DNA of 64,000 nucleotides from Marinoscillum pacificum (GTDB lineage Bacteria; Bacteroidota; Bacteroidia; Cytophagales; Cyclobacteriaceae): NCBI RefSeq assembly GCF_024714495.1, contig NZ_JAMZMJ010000012.1, positions 120,406 to 184,405 of the forward strand. Reading direction: 5' to 3'. The notes beneath the pieces were generated by a model. The model made no database searches. It had not been told where the DNA came from and saw nothing but the letters and a program-made list of their open reading frames with translations. The first letter of the stretch is position 1, and every line of letters begins with the position of its first letter. Shown one piece after another: positions 9,315-19,046 of this stretch. The position numbers and the translations under genes were made by a program.

Positions 9315-11738
9315 ATGAGTACAGAAACCACTATCAAGCCATCTAAGAATGGCAAGGCAGAACACGCGCCTTCAATTCAAGAATTGAACGACAGGATCCG
9401 TTTGCTGCAACTGAAAAATGAGGAGTTGGAAAAGGAGCAACGAACGCATCAGCAAACACTGGAACAGGCGGTAGATAGCATCATCATTATCGATTCTGAT
9501 AAGAAGATCACTTTTTATAATGAAGCAGCTGAGCAAATGTTTGGGTATACCCGATCTGAGGTTGTTGGACGAGAGGTGCATACCATTATTCCTTCAATGC
9601 ATGGATTTTTTCAAGATTCATTCTCTGAAAATGGTAACGGTATAGTCGCTAATAAACCAATAAGAGTTGTCCATGAATTAGAAATGACCAGAAAGAGTGG
9701 TTCCAGGTTTTGGGGTCATTTGTCCTTGAGCAAAGTAGTTGATGATCGTGGTGAGGTGCAATATACTGCCTTCATTAAAGATATCACTCGCGAGCGTGCT
9801 TCTAGGGCTGAAGCTGAGGGTCTACTGACGGCAATGAATGCTAACTCCGCTTTGGTAGAGTATGATTTGGATGGTAATGTCAAAGCAGCAAACAAGACTT
9901 TTCTTGAGTCTATGGGGTATTCCCTGGATGAAATTATAGGTAAGAATGATCGTATCTTCATTAGACCGCAAGAGAGTACGCAACATGCGAATCTTTGGAG
10001 TGTTCTACGGAGCGGAGATGCTACAATGGATGAATTTAGGCGATTGACCAAAGATGGAGATGATGTATGGTTTATAGGTACTTATACTCCTGTGAAGGAT
10101 ACTTCAGGAGAGATTATCAAAGTAATCTGTTTGTTCAACGACATCACTGAGCAAAAGATGAAACTGAACGATTACATTGGTCAAATAGAGGCAATTAATA
10201 AGTCCAGTGCGGTCATAGAGTTCAATATGGACGGCACGATTATCAAAGCGAATGACAATTTTCTTGGCACTGTTGGGTATCGTTCCGATGAAGTGGAGGG
10301 AATGCATCATAGAATATTCTGTGATCCTATTTATGCCAAGTCAACAGAATATAAGAAGTTTTGGGAGCAATTGAATGAAGCGCAGTATGTCACAGGTGAG
10401 TTTGAAAGAACGACTAAATCAGGTGATAAAATTTGGCTTCAGGCTGCATACAATCCTATTTTGGATATTGACGGTAAACCTTATAAAGTGGTCAAATTCG
10501 CCACAGATGTGACTGCTCAAAAACGAGCCATGAAAGAGCTGAATAGAGTGGTGAACATTGTAATGGAAGATGGTGATCTCAATGTTAGAGCCAACTTTCA
10601 GGATGCTACAGGTATTGAGCTGGAACTACTTCAATCAATCAATAATCTTCTTGAAGGCATAGCTATTCCTGTTTTAGAAGTAAGCAAGGTGATTTCAAAT
10701 CTTGCAGATGGGGATTTGACCACAGAAGTATCAGTAGAATGTCAGGGTGACATTAAGAAAATGGCTGATAGTCTTTCTGTTGCAATGAGTAATTTGAACG
10801 AGTTAATGAGTGATATCGAGAATAACAGCAATCTGATTGCAGCCAATTCTGACCAAATGCTCATTAAAAGTGATCAGATGCAGGGAACTACATCACAAGT
10901 AGCTACCGCTATTGGGCAAATGGCCGAAGGGGTTCATGATCAGGCATCACAAATTGATGAATCTTATAGACTTATTGAGCTCGTAAGAAATTCAGCAGAA
11001 AATGTCGGCACTCAAGCTGAGAGTATTAATAATGCCGCGTCCAAAGGTCAGGAGAACGCCAAGAAAGGTCTGGATACAGTTAGAAAGGTAGTTGAGAGTA
11101 TGACCCAGATTCAAGGTTCTGCTGGGGTTACCTCGGAATCAATCGCCGTGTTGACCAAACGCTCTGAGGAGATCGCCAAAACATTGAATGTAATTACGGA
11201 CATTGCCTGGCAGACCAACTTGTTGGCACTGAATGCTGCTATTGAAGCCGCGAGAGCTGGAGATGCAGGTAGAGGCTTTGCCGTGGTAGCAGAGGAAATC
11301 AGAAAGTTGGCAGAAGATTCCAGAACATCTGCGGGAGATATTGAAAGTGTGATCAAAGCAGTGGCTCAAGATATTTCTCAAGCGGGTAAAGCTATCAGTG
11401 AGATGAGTGATAGTGTGAAGACTGGAAATCAGGCAACAAAAGAAGCGGAATCAGTCTTCGTAGAAATTGACAATTCTGTGGTAGAAACTCTGGATTTCTC
11501 AAAAGAGGTACTCAAAGCCACCGAAATACAAAAGTCAAGCATTGACGAGACAGTGAGTAACATTGAAAAGATCGTTGTGGTAGCAGAACAAACATCTTCC
11601 GGAACAGAAGAGATAGCTACATCAGCTAAGGATTTGAGTAATGGCATGATGGAATTCAATTCATCTAGTAAAGGTCTAGCTGATATCGCAAATGATCTAC
11701 GAGCAGGGGTTTCCAAGTTTAGATTGAAAACTAAATAA
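9315..11738 (+). CDS. Soluble methyl-accepting chemotaxis protein with three PAS domains
   Basis: An 807-residue receptor without any transmembrane segment or signal peptide, so it should be cytoplasmic. A short N-terminal coiled coil (about 23-50) leads into three PAS domains: about 52-165 ([20 protein letters not shown]), 170-285 ([20 protein letters not shown]) and 292-410 ([20 protein letters not shown]). The last two are near-duplicates with PAC-like ends. A HAMP-like stretch (about 425-500) precedes the MCP signalling domain, whose hairpin tip contains [17 protein letters not shown] near residue 635. There is no CheR-tethering pentapeptide at the C-terminus (SKFRLKTK). PAS domains of such receptors often bind haem or flavin; the ligand here is not evident. 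It heads the operon with cheW eight bases downstream. Confidence 0.93.
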   Translation: MSTETTIKPSKNGKAEHAPSIQELNDRIRLLQLKNEELEKEQRTHQQTLEQAVDSIIIIDSDKKITFYNEAAEQMFGYTRSEVVGREVHTIIPSMHGFFQDSFSENGNGIVANKPIRVVHELEMTRKSGSRFWGHLSLSKVVDDRGEVQYTAFIKDITRERASRAEAEGLLTAMNANSALVEYDLDGNVKAANKTFLESMGYSLDEIIGKNDRIFIRPQESTQHANLWSVLRSGDATMDEFRRLTKDGDDVWFIGTYTPVKDTSGEIIKVICLFNDITEQKMKLNDYIGQIEAINKSSAVIEFNMDGTIIKANDNFLGTVGYRSDEVEGMHHRIFCDPIYAKSTEYKKFWEQLNEAQYVTGEFERTTKSGDKIWLQAAYNPILDIDGKPYKVVKFATDVTAQKRAMKELNRVVNIVMEDGDLNVRANFQDATGIELELLQSINNLLEGIAIPVLEVSKVISNLADGDLTTEVSVECQGDIKKMADSLSVAMSNLNELMSDIENNSNLIAANSDQMLIKSDQMQGTTSQVATAIGQMAEGVHDQASQIDESYRLIELVRNSAENVGTQAESINNAASKGQENAKKGLDTVRKVVESMTQIQGSAGVTSESIAVLTKRSEEIAKTLNVITDIAWQTNLLALNAAIEAARAGDAGRGFAVVAEEIRKLAEDSRTSAGDIESVIKAVAQDISQAGKAISEMSDSVKTGNQATKEAESVFVEIDNSVVETLDFSKEVLKATEIQKSSIDETVSNIEKIVVVAEQTSSGTEEIATSAKDLSNGMMEFNSSSKGLADIANDLRAGVSKFRLKTK

Positions 11739-11746
11739 TTCAGTTC

Positions 11747-12277
11747 ATGGAAGCGAAAATGCAGGAAATGCTCGAAGAGAAAGAGCGTGTTGTAGAAGAT
11801 ACGGGTGAGAAGATCCAATTGATTGTGTTTAATCTCGCAGCGGAAGAATATGCAGTCCCTATTGAGCAGGTTAAGGAAATTGTTCCTACGCCAAAGATTT
11901 CTCCCGTGCCTCAAACTCCAGAGTACGTGGTGGGCATTGCCAATATTCGAGGGCAGGTTTTGTCGGTAATTAACCTCGAAAAGAAATTTGGTTTTCATCA
12001 AGAAACTCACGTTTTAACATCAGATAAACGAAACTCTAGTTTTGTTCTGGTTATAGAGCATGAGGATACAAGTATCGGTGTTGTGGTCAATCAAGTACCC
12101 ACAACCTTCGCTGTGCCAGTTTCCAAGATTGATAGTTCGGATCAGATGATGCAGCATTCATCAATGGATGCAAGTGTGATAAAGGGAGTAGCTAATACTC
12201 AAGGTAGGTTGATCATTTTGATTGATATTCTTAGAATGTTAGAGCTTGGGGAGATTAAGACAAATCGAGATAGTTGA
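11747..12277 (+). CDS. cheW: Chemotaxis adaptor CheW
   Basis: A 176-residue CheW: an approximately 25-residue charged N-terminus followed by the CheW SH3-like fold (QLIVFNLAAEEYAVPIEQVK, VVGIANIRGQVLSVINLEKK, TTFAVPVSKI, GVANTQGRLIILIDILRML). It couples the receptor to CheA. It starts eight bases after the receptor stop and its own stop abuts cheB, consistent with one transcript. Confidence 0.93.
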   Translation: MEAKMQEMLEEKERVVEDTGEKIQLIVFNLAAEEYAVPIEQVKEIVPTPKISPVPQTPEYVVGIANIRGQVLSVINLEKKFGFHQETHVLTSDKRNSSFVLVIEHEDTSIGVVVNQVPTTFAVPVSKIDSSDQMMQHSSMDASVIKGVANTQGRLIILIDILRMLELGEIKTNRDS

Positions 12278-12279
12278 AA

Positions 12280-13317
12280 ATGGCTGGTAAGTTAAAAGTG
12301 TTAATTGCTGAAGACTCTGGATTAATGCAGTTGCTTATTCAAAAAATATTGCGTTCTGATGAGGGCATCGAGGTGGTTGGCAAAGTAGCCAATGGCAAGG
12401 ATGCTTATGAGTTTACTCTCAAAAACCAGCCTGATGTGGTTATCATGGATATTCAAATGCCCGAATACGATGGTCTCTATGGAGTGCGTGAAATTATGGC
12501 GCATTGTCCCACGCCAATTGTGGTGTTGAGTGCACTAGGGTACACCAACATCAATCCGATCATGGAGTCACTCAAGTTAGGAGCTTTCGATTATCTGAAT
12601 AAACCTATTGGTGATATCAAGTTAAAAGTTATTGATTCTGAAATCATCCGTAAGGTGAAGCTTGCTGCGAAGGTAGGAGTACGGAAGAGCTTCGATATTC
12701 CAGAAAGACCGAGAGTCAAAACGTTCTTTGGTAAAAGTAACTATGAACTACTGATTATTGGTTCTTCTACGGGAGGGCCAACTGCAGTTGAGAAGTTGCT
12801 TTCGCGGTTACCAATGAATTTGCCATTAGCTGTATTGGTTGTTCAGCATATGCCGCCCAATTTCATCTATTCGTTTACACAAAGACTAGATTCCATGTTG
12901 CCTCATTCGGTGAAGGTAGGTTATGCAGGCACCGTGATTAAGCCAGGAGAAATCTATGTGGCTATGGGAGATCGGAATACTACATTGGTGAAGAATGAAG
13001 AAGGAGAAATAGTGATTGAAGAATCAGCGAAAAATTTTCCGGAGTACAATAATCCATCAATAAACTCTATGATGTATGCTGCAGCTGAGTTGTATGAGGG
13101 AAAAGCCATCGGGGTTATTTTAACAGGTATGGGCAGAGATGGAGCTAAAGGTCTGAAGGAGATTCGCAATCATGGTGGGTACGCAATTGCTCAGGATAAA
13201 GAAACCTCCGTTGTTTTTGGTATGCCTAAAGTAGCTATCGATAATGGAAGTGTCCATGAAGTGATTCCCATAGATACAATGGGTGAATATATTGTTGGCT
13301 TATTATCCAGGATTTGA
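12280..13317 (+). CDS. cheB: Chemotaxis response regulator protein-glutamate methylesterase CheB
   Basis: 345 residues: a receiver domain (1-125, phospho-acceptor D57 in VIMDIQMP) joined to a CheB methylesterase domain (about 155-345). The catalytic triad positions are visible: Ser in GSSTGGPT, His in VVQHMPP and Asp in GMGRDGAKG. It removes methyl groups from receptors for adaptation. I chose the ATG at 12280; an in-frame TTG at 12274 overlapping the cheW stop would add two residues. The stop overlaps the cheA start (TGATG). Confidence 0.93.
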   Translation: MAGKLKVLIAEDSGLMQLLIQKILRSDEGIEVVGKVANGKDAYEFTLKNQPDVVIMDIQMPEYDGLYGVREIMAHCPTPIVVLSALGYTNINPIMESLKLGAFDYLNKPIGDIKLKVIDSEIIRKVKLAAKVGVRKSFDIPERPRVKTFFGKSNYELLIIGSSTGGPTAVEKLLSRLPMNLPLAVLVVQHMPPNFIYSFTQRLDSMLPHSVKVGYAGTVIKPGEIYVAMGDRNTTLVKNEEGEIVIEESAKNFPEYNNPSINSMMYAAAELYEGKAIGVILTGMGRDGAKGLKEIRNHGGYAIAQDKETSVVFGMPKVAIDNGSVHEVIPIDTMGEYIVGLLSRI

Positions 13318-15452
13318 TGGAACTGAAACTGACACCTCAGGAAGAACAAGAAATTCTAGAAACGTTCATTGCGGAATCTTCTGACAAACATGAGCAGTTG
13401 GATACTTTTTTAACTGCTTTGGAAGCTGAGCCATCGAGCAAGTCAATTTTACATGACTTGAATCGTGTATTGCACACGCTAAAAGGTAATGCGATGAGCA
13501 TGGGCTTTTCAGCCATCGGTGAGTTGTGTCATCTTATGGAGGAGATTTTCTCTTACTATAAAAAGGGAGTATTAGAACTTAATAAAGATGTTTTTGATGC
13601 TTTATTTAAATCCAGCGATAAGCTAGGCGAGTTAATTAGAGGCATCAATGAAGATAAAAGGATAACCCACAAAGGCATTAAGACACGGTTAGAGGTCTTA
13701 ATTCGTGATGCTAAAGGTGAGGAGTTGGTAGTTGAGCATACTGAGCCTACCGATATTCAAATTACTCCGGAAGTAATCGCTCAAGACTGTGAGTATGTTC
13801 CTACTGATGAAGAGTTAGTAAGTCAGGAAAATGAAGAAAGTCAAGAGCCTCAAGAGCAAATAGTACAACCGCTTCCAGAGGAACCAAAAAAGGAAAAGGC
13901 TTCGTTTTTTGTTGATCTTGTAAGACGACTTTCGAGATATATTAAAGGATTATTTGGGCTGAAAAAAGATCACAACATAGAGGAGGAGCGCGGACACTCC
14001 TTTTTATCTAAGAAAGAAGAACGTCCAAGCCTTACTGTGGATAATGAGGCTTCATTTTATGCCTTATTTGAGGAGAATTCTGATGAAAATGCACCTCCGG
14101 AACAATCTGTAGAAGAAGCCATTTCTGACCCTGAAAATGTACTTATTGAGGAAGAGATTGTTGTTGAAAATGATATTGAGTCTACTGATCTTTTGGATAA
14201 GTTGTATGACAAGGTAGAGGTTTCAGATACTGTGCAGGTTCCTATTCGCAAGCTAGATGCCCTGATGAACCAAATGGGGCAATTGATTATCGAACGTGAT
14301 CGTTTGGCATCAAAAGAAGATAGTCGAGCACACAAGGCGGAATTGGCTAGTTTGCATAGAATCACTTCTGATCTTCAGTACAGTGTTATGAATGTTCGCC
14401 TGGTACAGGTAGGAACTTTATTCAATAAATTTCATCGGGTCGTAAGAGACGTAGCAGAGGTAGAGAAGAAGATGGTTACGCTACAGATCAAAGGTTCGGA
14501 TGTAGAAATCGATCGCACCGTATTAAAAACGATCAGTGATTCGTTAATTCACCTGGTTAGAAATGCCATCGGACATGGACTAGAAACCGCTGATGTTCGT
14601 AAAGAATTAAACAAACCTGTAACAGGAGTGGTCACTTTAAATGCTTACAGTGATAAAGATCATGTGATCATTGAAGTTACTGATGATGGAGCCGGGGTGG
14701 ATCCTGAAGCAATACGAGAAAAACTGATCAGTAAAGGCATTGTGTCATCCCAGCAAGCCAAGTCAATGAGTGATGATGAGTTAATCATGCATATTTTTCA
14801 TACTGGATTCTCTAGTGCCAATCAGGTAAGTGAAATTTCTGGTAGAGGTGTAGGCATGGATGTGGTGAAAAAGTCAGTGGAGACAATAGGCGGCCAGGTC
14901 AATGTTCAAACCAAAGTAGGGTTTGGCACTACTATCCGATTGAAATTACCAGCGTCATTAGTTGTAAAAGGAGTGCTGATGTTTACTATGCAAAGTCAGG
15001 AATATGCAGTGCCTTTGGCGTATACAGCGTCAGTAATTTCATTGACTAAAAAGGACATTCGCAAAGCTGGGTTAGGTCTGATGGCCACATTCCTGAATAA
15101 GCCTATTTCTATTGTGTTTTTAAGTGACTTGTTGCGCATGGACGATTTTTCTGAAATATATGACCATGGCAATCTCCACCGTTCATTTGATGAGAAGTCA
15201 AATTCCGAAAAGTTTGAAGTTGTGGTAGTGTCCAATTCGGGAAGAGAGTTTGGAGTGGTTGTGGATAAGTTGCTTCAGCAAAAAGAAGTGATTGAAAAAC
15301 CGCTACCCTATCCACTTGAAGGTAATGTCTTATTGAGCGGAACAACAATTCTCGGTACAGGAAATATCTGCATGATATTAGATGCTGTGGCAATTACAGA
15401 AATGTTGTACTCCACCAAGTTTAAAGTGTATGAATCTCAAAAAGCATCCTAG
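13317..15452 (+). CDS. cheA: Chemotaxis histidine kinase CheA
   Basis: 711 residues, starting at the ATG that overlaps the cheB stop by one base. P1/HPt domain at 1-105 with phospho-His53 (LHTLKGNA). There is no recognisable P2 domain; instead residues about 135-300 form a long Glu-rich linker with a short basic amphipathic stretch (LVRRLSRYIKGLFGLKK). P3 dimerisation begins at VQVPIRKLDALMNQMGQL, then the P4 ATPase (DDGAGVD; GRGVGMDVV) and a C-terminal P5/CheW-like domain. The N-box reads LVRNAIGHGLE, where most CheA proteins have Asp rather than Gly before HG. Predicted role: autophosphorylate and pass phosphate to CheB and the two CheY proteins. Confidence 0.93.
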   Translation: MELKLTPQEEQEILETFIAESSDKHEQLDTFLTALEAEPSSKSILHDLNRVLHTLKGNAMSMGFSAIGELCHLMEEIFSYYKKGVLELNKDVFDALFKSSDKLGELIRGINEDKRITHKGIKTRLEVLIRDAKGEELVVEHTEPTDIQITPEVIAQDCEYVPTDEELVSQENEESQEPQEQIVQPLPEEPKKEKASFFVDLVRRLSRYIKGLFGLKKDHNIEEERGHSFLSKKEERPSLTVDNEASFYALFEENSDENAPPEQSVEEAISDPENVLIEEEIVVENDIESTDLLDKLYDKVEVSDTVQVPIRKLDALMNQMGQLIIERDRLASKEDSRAHKAELASLHRITSDLQYSVMNVRLVQVGTLFNKFHRVVRDVAEVEKKMVTLQIKGSDVEIDRTVLKTISDSLIHLVRNAIGHGLETADVRKELNKPVTGVVTLNAYSDKDHVIIEVTDDGAGVDPEAIREKLISKGIVSSQQAKSMSDDELIMHIFHTGFSSANQVSEISGRGVGMDVVKKSVETIGGQVNVQTKVGFGTTIRLKLPASLVVKGVLMFTMQSQEYAVPLAYTASVISLTKKDIRKAGLGLMATFLNKPISIVFLSDLLRMDDFSEIYDHGNLHRSFDEKSNSEKFEVVVVSNSGREFGVVVDKLLQQKEVIEKPLPYPLEGNVLLSGTTILGTGNICMILDAVAITEMLYSTKFKVYESQKAS

Positions 15453-15455
15453 TTT

Positions 15456-16049
15456 ATGATGAGTGAAGAGTTAATCAATGCGAGAGCCATTTTAGAAGGG
15501 AGCATCATACGGTCAGCGCAGTGTTTTTCAGAGATGATCAATAGTCGCGTGCATATAGAAGATTTATCCATTGTTTTTGACTCAACTATGCTGAACCTCT
15601 CTAGTCAGAATCAAGGCGAAGGTTCTGTGTTATTGAAAACAGAAATAGTAGGTGCTATTGGGGGCATCAATTATGCCATTTATGGAAAAGAGGAGGTCAA
15701 ATTACTTTGTGGGCAAGTGCTGGATGGTAATTTGGAAAAGACTCAATACTATGAGTTCATGATTGGTTTTCTAAAAGAGGTGGAGAATGTTCTGGCTGCT
15801 GCTATGGTTACCGAGATTGCCAACCATTTGGACGAGCCAATATTCGGAGATGTGCCAAAAATTGAGGCAGTCAGTGCAGATGGAGTCATGGAAATCATTG
15901 AAAGAGAGACAGGAACATTGAATCCAAATACGGTGATTTCTTGTGGGTTTAGTATTCCTTCTGTCAATATCTCTCCTAAAATTTTGTGGTTTTTCAATGA
16001 TTCGCTGGTTGATGCAATAGTCAAAAAGAAAACTAAAAAAGTGGCCTGA
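15456..16049 (+). CDS. CheC/CheX-like chemotaxis phosphatase
   Basis: 197 residues of the CheC/CheX/FliY fold. One phosphatase signature is visible: E108-x2-N111-x22-P134 (KEVENVL to DVP), matching the CheC E-x2-N-x22-P spacing, although the Asp/Ser normally four residues before the Glu is Gly104. Only one such motif is present, as in CheX or single-site CheC proteins. It probably dephosphorylates CheY-P. It sits between cheA and cheR, its stop overlaps the cheR start by one base, and no cheD was found in the operon. Two consecutive Met codons (15456, 15459) could each start it. Confidence 0.75.
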   Translation: MMSEELINARAILEGSIIRSAQCFSEMINSRVHIEDLSIVFDSTMLNLSSQNQGEGSVLLKTEIVGAIGGINYAIYGKEEVKLLCGQVLDGNLEKTQYYEFMIGFLKEVENVLAAAMVTEIANHLDEPIFGDVPKIEAVSADGVMEIIERETGTLNPNTVISCGFSIPSVNISPKILWFFNDSLVDAIVKKKTKKVA

Positions 16050-16891
16050 TGGGAAGTTTAGCCATTAGCGAGGAGGAAGTGAAGTCATTGATGACCGCAA
16101 TGAAAAAGCGGTATGATCTGGATTTTACAAACTATGAGACAAGTTCGCTCTGTAGAGGAGTAACACGACTGATGGCGAAGCATAAGATTTCTGCACCATT
16201 AGACTTGTGGTCGAGAGTATTGAATGATGATGATTTCTTTCTCAATAGCATTGATGACCTTATGATCAACCTGACAGAATTGTTTCGGAATCCTGAAGCT
16301 TGGGTGGGTGTTCGTAAAAGTATACTCGAAAACCTAAAGTATAAGCAAAACTTGAAAGTGTGGCATGCAGGATGCTCTACAGGAGAAGAGGTTTATACCA
16401 TGGCGATGATATTGGATGATTGTGGACTACTCGATAGGAGTGATATTTTGGCTACAGACCTAAGTAAGAAAGCTCTAGCACAAGCACAGAGTGGAGAGTA
16501 TTCAATTCAATTAATGAATAAGTATGCAAAGTCCTTCAAGAAGTTCTTTCCGAAGAGGATTTTAGAGGATTTTTTTGATTTAGACACTGATATAGCGACC
16601 ATCAAACCTAGATATAAGAGGAATGTCACATATCAGCAGCACAACCTGGTGAGTTGTGACATGACAGACAAATTCGACATTATTTTTTGCCGGAATGTAC
16701 TGATCTATTTTGACGGGGTGTTAAAACAACGAATTATCAATTTTTTGGAAAGTTGTTTGACTGAAGACGGGTATTTAGTTCTTGGCTTTTACGATACCAT
16801 CCCTCAGCGAGTTTTAGAGGTGTTTGATGTGAAGGATCAAAGCTCTAGAATCTATAAAAAGAAGGTTAAAGAAATAATTAAAGCAATATGA
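16049..16891 (+). CDS. cheR: Chemotaxis protein methyltransferase CheR
   Basis: 280 residues: an all-alpha N-terminal domain (about 1-85) and an S-adenosylmethionine-dependent methyltransferase domain. Signatures are NLTELFRNP, the SAM loop WHAGCSTGEEVYTMAM and FDIIFCRNVLIYFD. It methylates receptor glutamates, opposing CheB. It is linked at both ends by overlaps with neighbouring genes (TGATG at the start, ATGA at the end). Confidence 0.94.
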   Translation: MGSLAISEEEVKSLMTAMKKRYDLDFTNYETSSLCRGVTRLMAKHKISAPLDLWSRVLNDDDFFLNSIDDLMINLTELFRNPEAWVGVRKSILENLKYKQNLKVWHAGCSTGEEVYTMAMILDDCGLLDRSDILATDLSKKALAQAQSGEYSIQLMNKYAKSFKKFFPKRILEDFFDLDTDIATIKPRYKRNVTYQQHNLVSCDMTDKFDIIFCRNVLIYFDGVLKQRIINFLESCLTEDGYLVLGFYDTIPQRVLEVFDVKDQSSRIYKKKVKEIIKAI

Positions 16892-17277
16892 AAAAGTCTG
16901 CGCTTATCATCGATGACTCGGCCTACGCGCGTAAGGTCATTGGTATGGCTCTAAATAAAGCAGGATATGAGGATATCGTTTTCGCGGAAACAGGCGAAGA
17001 GGCGATTGATGCAGCTATTCGATTAAACCCTGATTTTATCACCTTGGATAATGTATTGCCCGACATGCTTGGTCTGGATATTTTGAAAGTAATCAAAGAA
17101 GAGGAGTTAAAGGCAGATGTTCTGATTATCAGCGCTATAGGCCAGCAGAGTGCTGTAGAAGATGGCTTGAAATTAGGGGCATTTAAATACATCGTTAAAC
17201 CATTTACCCTGGATGATGTGATGGCGGCTCTTACTGAGCTGGCAACCAAAAAAGTACAACTATCTATTCAATCATAA
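16888..17277 (+). CDS. CheY-like single-domain response regulator (first of a tandem pair)
   Basis: A 129-residue stand-alone receiver with D9/D10, phospho-acceptor D54 (ITLDNVLPDMLGLDIL) and the conserved Lys in YIVKPF. It overlaps cheR by four bases and is followed 15 bases later by a paralogous receiver. It is expected to carry the CheA signal to the motility machinery; the target is unknown, since no flagellar genes are visible and gliding is the likely motility. Confidence 0.88.
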   Translation: MKKSALIIDDSAYARKVIGMALNKAGYEDIVFAETGEEAIDAAIRLNPDFITLDNVLPDMLGLDILKVIKEEELKADVLIISAIGQQSAVEDGLKLGAFKYIVKPFTLDDVMAALTELATKKVQLSIQS

Positions 17278-17292
17278 CTAAATATTAAGCAA

Positions 17293-17670
17293 ATGGAAGT
17301 ATTAATCGTAGAAGACTCGGTATACATGAGAGCAGTCATACGCACTGTAGTTACCAAATATGGTATGACCGTAGTGGGAGAAGCTAAAAACGGTGTTGAA
17401 GCTATTGATATGGCGTTGGAGCTTAATCCAGATTTAATAACCGTGGACAATGTGCTGCCAGATATGTTGGGGCTGGACATCTTGAAATCATTACAAGAAG
17501 AAAATCTTAAGGCAAAAAAGATAATGATAAGTGCTGTTGGAGATAAAATTACTCAATCAAAAGCTGCTAAGCTTGGAGCACTAGCCTATATCGTTAAGCC
17601 TTTTGAACCCAAGCAATTAACCATGATATTGGACGAGATATTCAGTCACTCTTTGCGCAAATATGCCTAA
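17293..17670 (+). CDS. CheY-like single-domain response regulator (second of a tandem pair)
   Basis: A 125-residue receiver with E7/D8, phospho-acceptor D52 (ITVDNVLPDMLGLDIL) and Lys in YIVKPF. It shares the unusual DNVLPDMLGLDILK block exactly with the preceding receiver, pointing to gene duplication, while the alpha4-beta5-alpha5 output face differs. It ends the chemotaxis operon; no T-rich terminator is evident downstream. Confidence 0.88.
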   Translation: MEVLIVEDSVYMRAVIRTVVTKYGMTVVGEAKNGVEAIDMALELNPDLITVDNVLPDMLGLDILKSLQEENLKAKKIMISAVGDKITQSKAAKLGALAYIVKPFEPKQLTMILDEIFSHSLRKYA

Positions 17671-17765
17671 ACTGAAAAGTTAGAAAAGCTATTCTTGAAG
17701 ATCTAGTAACGCTGTTCTATGCGGATAGCATATTGAAAAAATGGTGTGCTTTTCAGTAATGGTTT

Positions 17766-18878
17766 TTACTGTTTCAGGATTCTTTTGACGATTTGAGAAT
17801 TGTTGCCATTAAAGGTGAGCACAAATGTGCCGTGCTTGTCTTGCAGGCTGGAATTAATTATTTCTTCTGCTTCTTTGCCAATTCTATTGGTTTCTCTGCG
17901 GATTACTTTTCCTTCAATGTCACTCAGAGTAAAGCTTCTATAACCACTACCTAAAATTTTTATGGGACCAGTTGTTGGGTTTGGATATACTTCTAGATTG
18001 GATTGGGTTGAATTCTTGGTTAAAACGATTGGCCCAAAGACTTCAGAGTTGCCATCAAAATCTACCTGTGTTATTTGATAATAACTATCCTCCTGAAAAG
18101 AGAAATCTGTAATGGAATAGGAAGTGGTTTCATCTGTCGTGCCTTTTCCTGCAACGATACCAATTGTTTCCCAGGTGTCACCAGTCGTCATTTTTTGCAC
18201 ATCGAAAAAGTTATTGTCCCATTCTTTGGAGGTGGTCCAGGACAAGCAAGCATTTTGATTGTCTTCCTTCGCATTAAATTCAAGCATGACCACAGGTAAT
18301 GGAGTACAGCCGTCACCACAACAACCTGTTTCACAGTCTGCTGCGGTTCCATCTGCGATGGTCACGGTTCCTCCGTTGTAGTTAAAAGTTCCTGATTCTA
18401 ATGTGCCTGTATCTGATACATTGGTTGTGCCTGTATTATTGTTATTATATTCACCAGCAACCTGCAAATGGCCATCCACATCAGTATCACCCGGTCCAAG
18501 AGGTAAGAAAAGGAAGCCATCACCTCCGTTGTTATAATTTCCACCCACAATGAAAGAGCCATTCGGGCCAACATATACATGAGCAGTTGCAAGTAAAGAG
18601 CCAACATTGACATCATTCGTGACCATCACAACGCCAAAAATGTCCACATCATCATAGATATTAAAATCACCATCTATATAGAGAGTGTCGCCCTCGGGGA
18701 TAATTAAGGTAGATACACCAATACTTAGGTCGCCTTGATTGATGTCTACTGAGTAGTTGCATCGGCCATCGATAGTACGAGATGAATTTCTGAATTGAGT
18801 TGTGCTAGGACACGTCTGTCCAAAAAGTGGCATAGCGCTAACAATTGTTAACACTATAAAAAGACCAAAGGCATTCAT
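17766..18878 (-). CDS. Secreted T9SS sorting-domain protein, paralogue B
   Basis: 370 residues with a signal peptide (cleavage near residue 20, after PLFG). Residues about 30-175 are repetitive short strands (IIPEGDTLYIDGDFNIYDDV, VNVGSLLATAHVYVGPNGSF), like a beta-solenoid. A cysteine-rich hinge follows (DCETGCCGDGCTPLPV), then a beta-sandwich region with LSWTTSKEWDNNFFDVQKM and YYQITQVDFDG, and a C-terminal sorting domain from about 298 (YPNPTTGPIKILGSGY). It is clearly paralogous to the gene at 19047-20141. Function unknown; probably an exported surface protein. Confidence 0.8.
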   Translation of the reverse strand: MNAFGLFIVLTIVSAMPLFGQTCPSTTQFRNSSRTIDGRCNYSVDINQGDLSIGVSTLIIPEGDTLYIDGDFNIYDDVDIFGVVMVTNDVNVGSLLATAHVYVGPNGSFIVGGNYNNGGDGFLFLPLGPGDTDVDGHLQVAGEYNNNNTGTTNVSDTGTLESGTFNYNGGTVTIADGTAADCETGCCGDGCTPLPVVMLEFNAKEDNQNACLSWTTSKEWDNNFFDVQKMTTGDTWETIGIVAGKGTTDETTSYSITDFSFQEDSYYQITQVDFDGNSEVFGPIVLTKNSTQSNLEVYPNPTTGPIKILGSGYRSFTLSDIEGKVIRRETNRIGKEAEEIINSSLQDKHGTFVLTFNGNNSQIVKRILKQ

Positions 18879-18879
18879 T

Positions 18880-18889
18880 GCGATGATTG
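18880..18889 (-). repeat. Leader element shared by the two T9SS paralogues (copy 1)
   Basis: The 10-mer CAATCATCGC (minus strand) ends one base before the start codon of paralogue B. The same 10-mer lies just before the start of paralogue A (20146-20155), while the rest of the upstream regions differ. Confidence 0.5.
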
Positions 18890-19046
18890 TATAGTTTCAA
18901 AAAAACTGCTAAAGTGATAGTATAAAAATAGCGATCACACAATCATTATGCTTGAGTAGAAAACCTAATAACAGCTTATAGGTGAGTTGCTTATCGTGTT
19001 AGGTGTTTGACCAAGACGGTATGAATAAAAAATCACTTTTATCTTA

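Noticed and set aside
17671..17757. Long-range inverted repeat ACTGAAAAG / CTTTTCAGT between cheY and the T9SS gene
   Set aside because: Nine-base arms separated by 69 bases without a T-tract; too weak to call a terminator or an element end.
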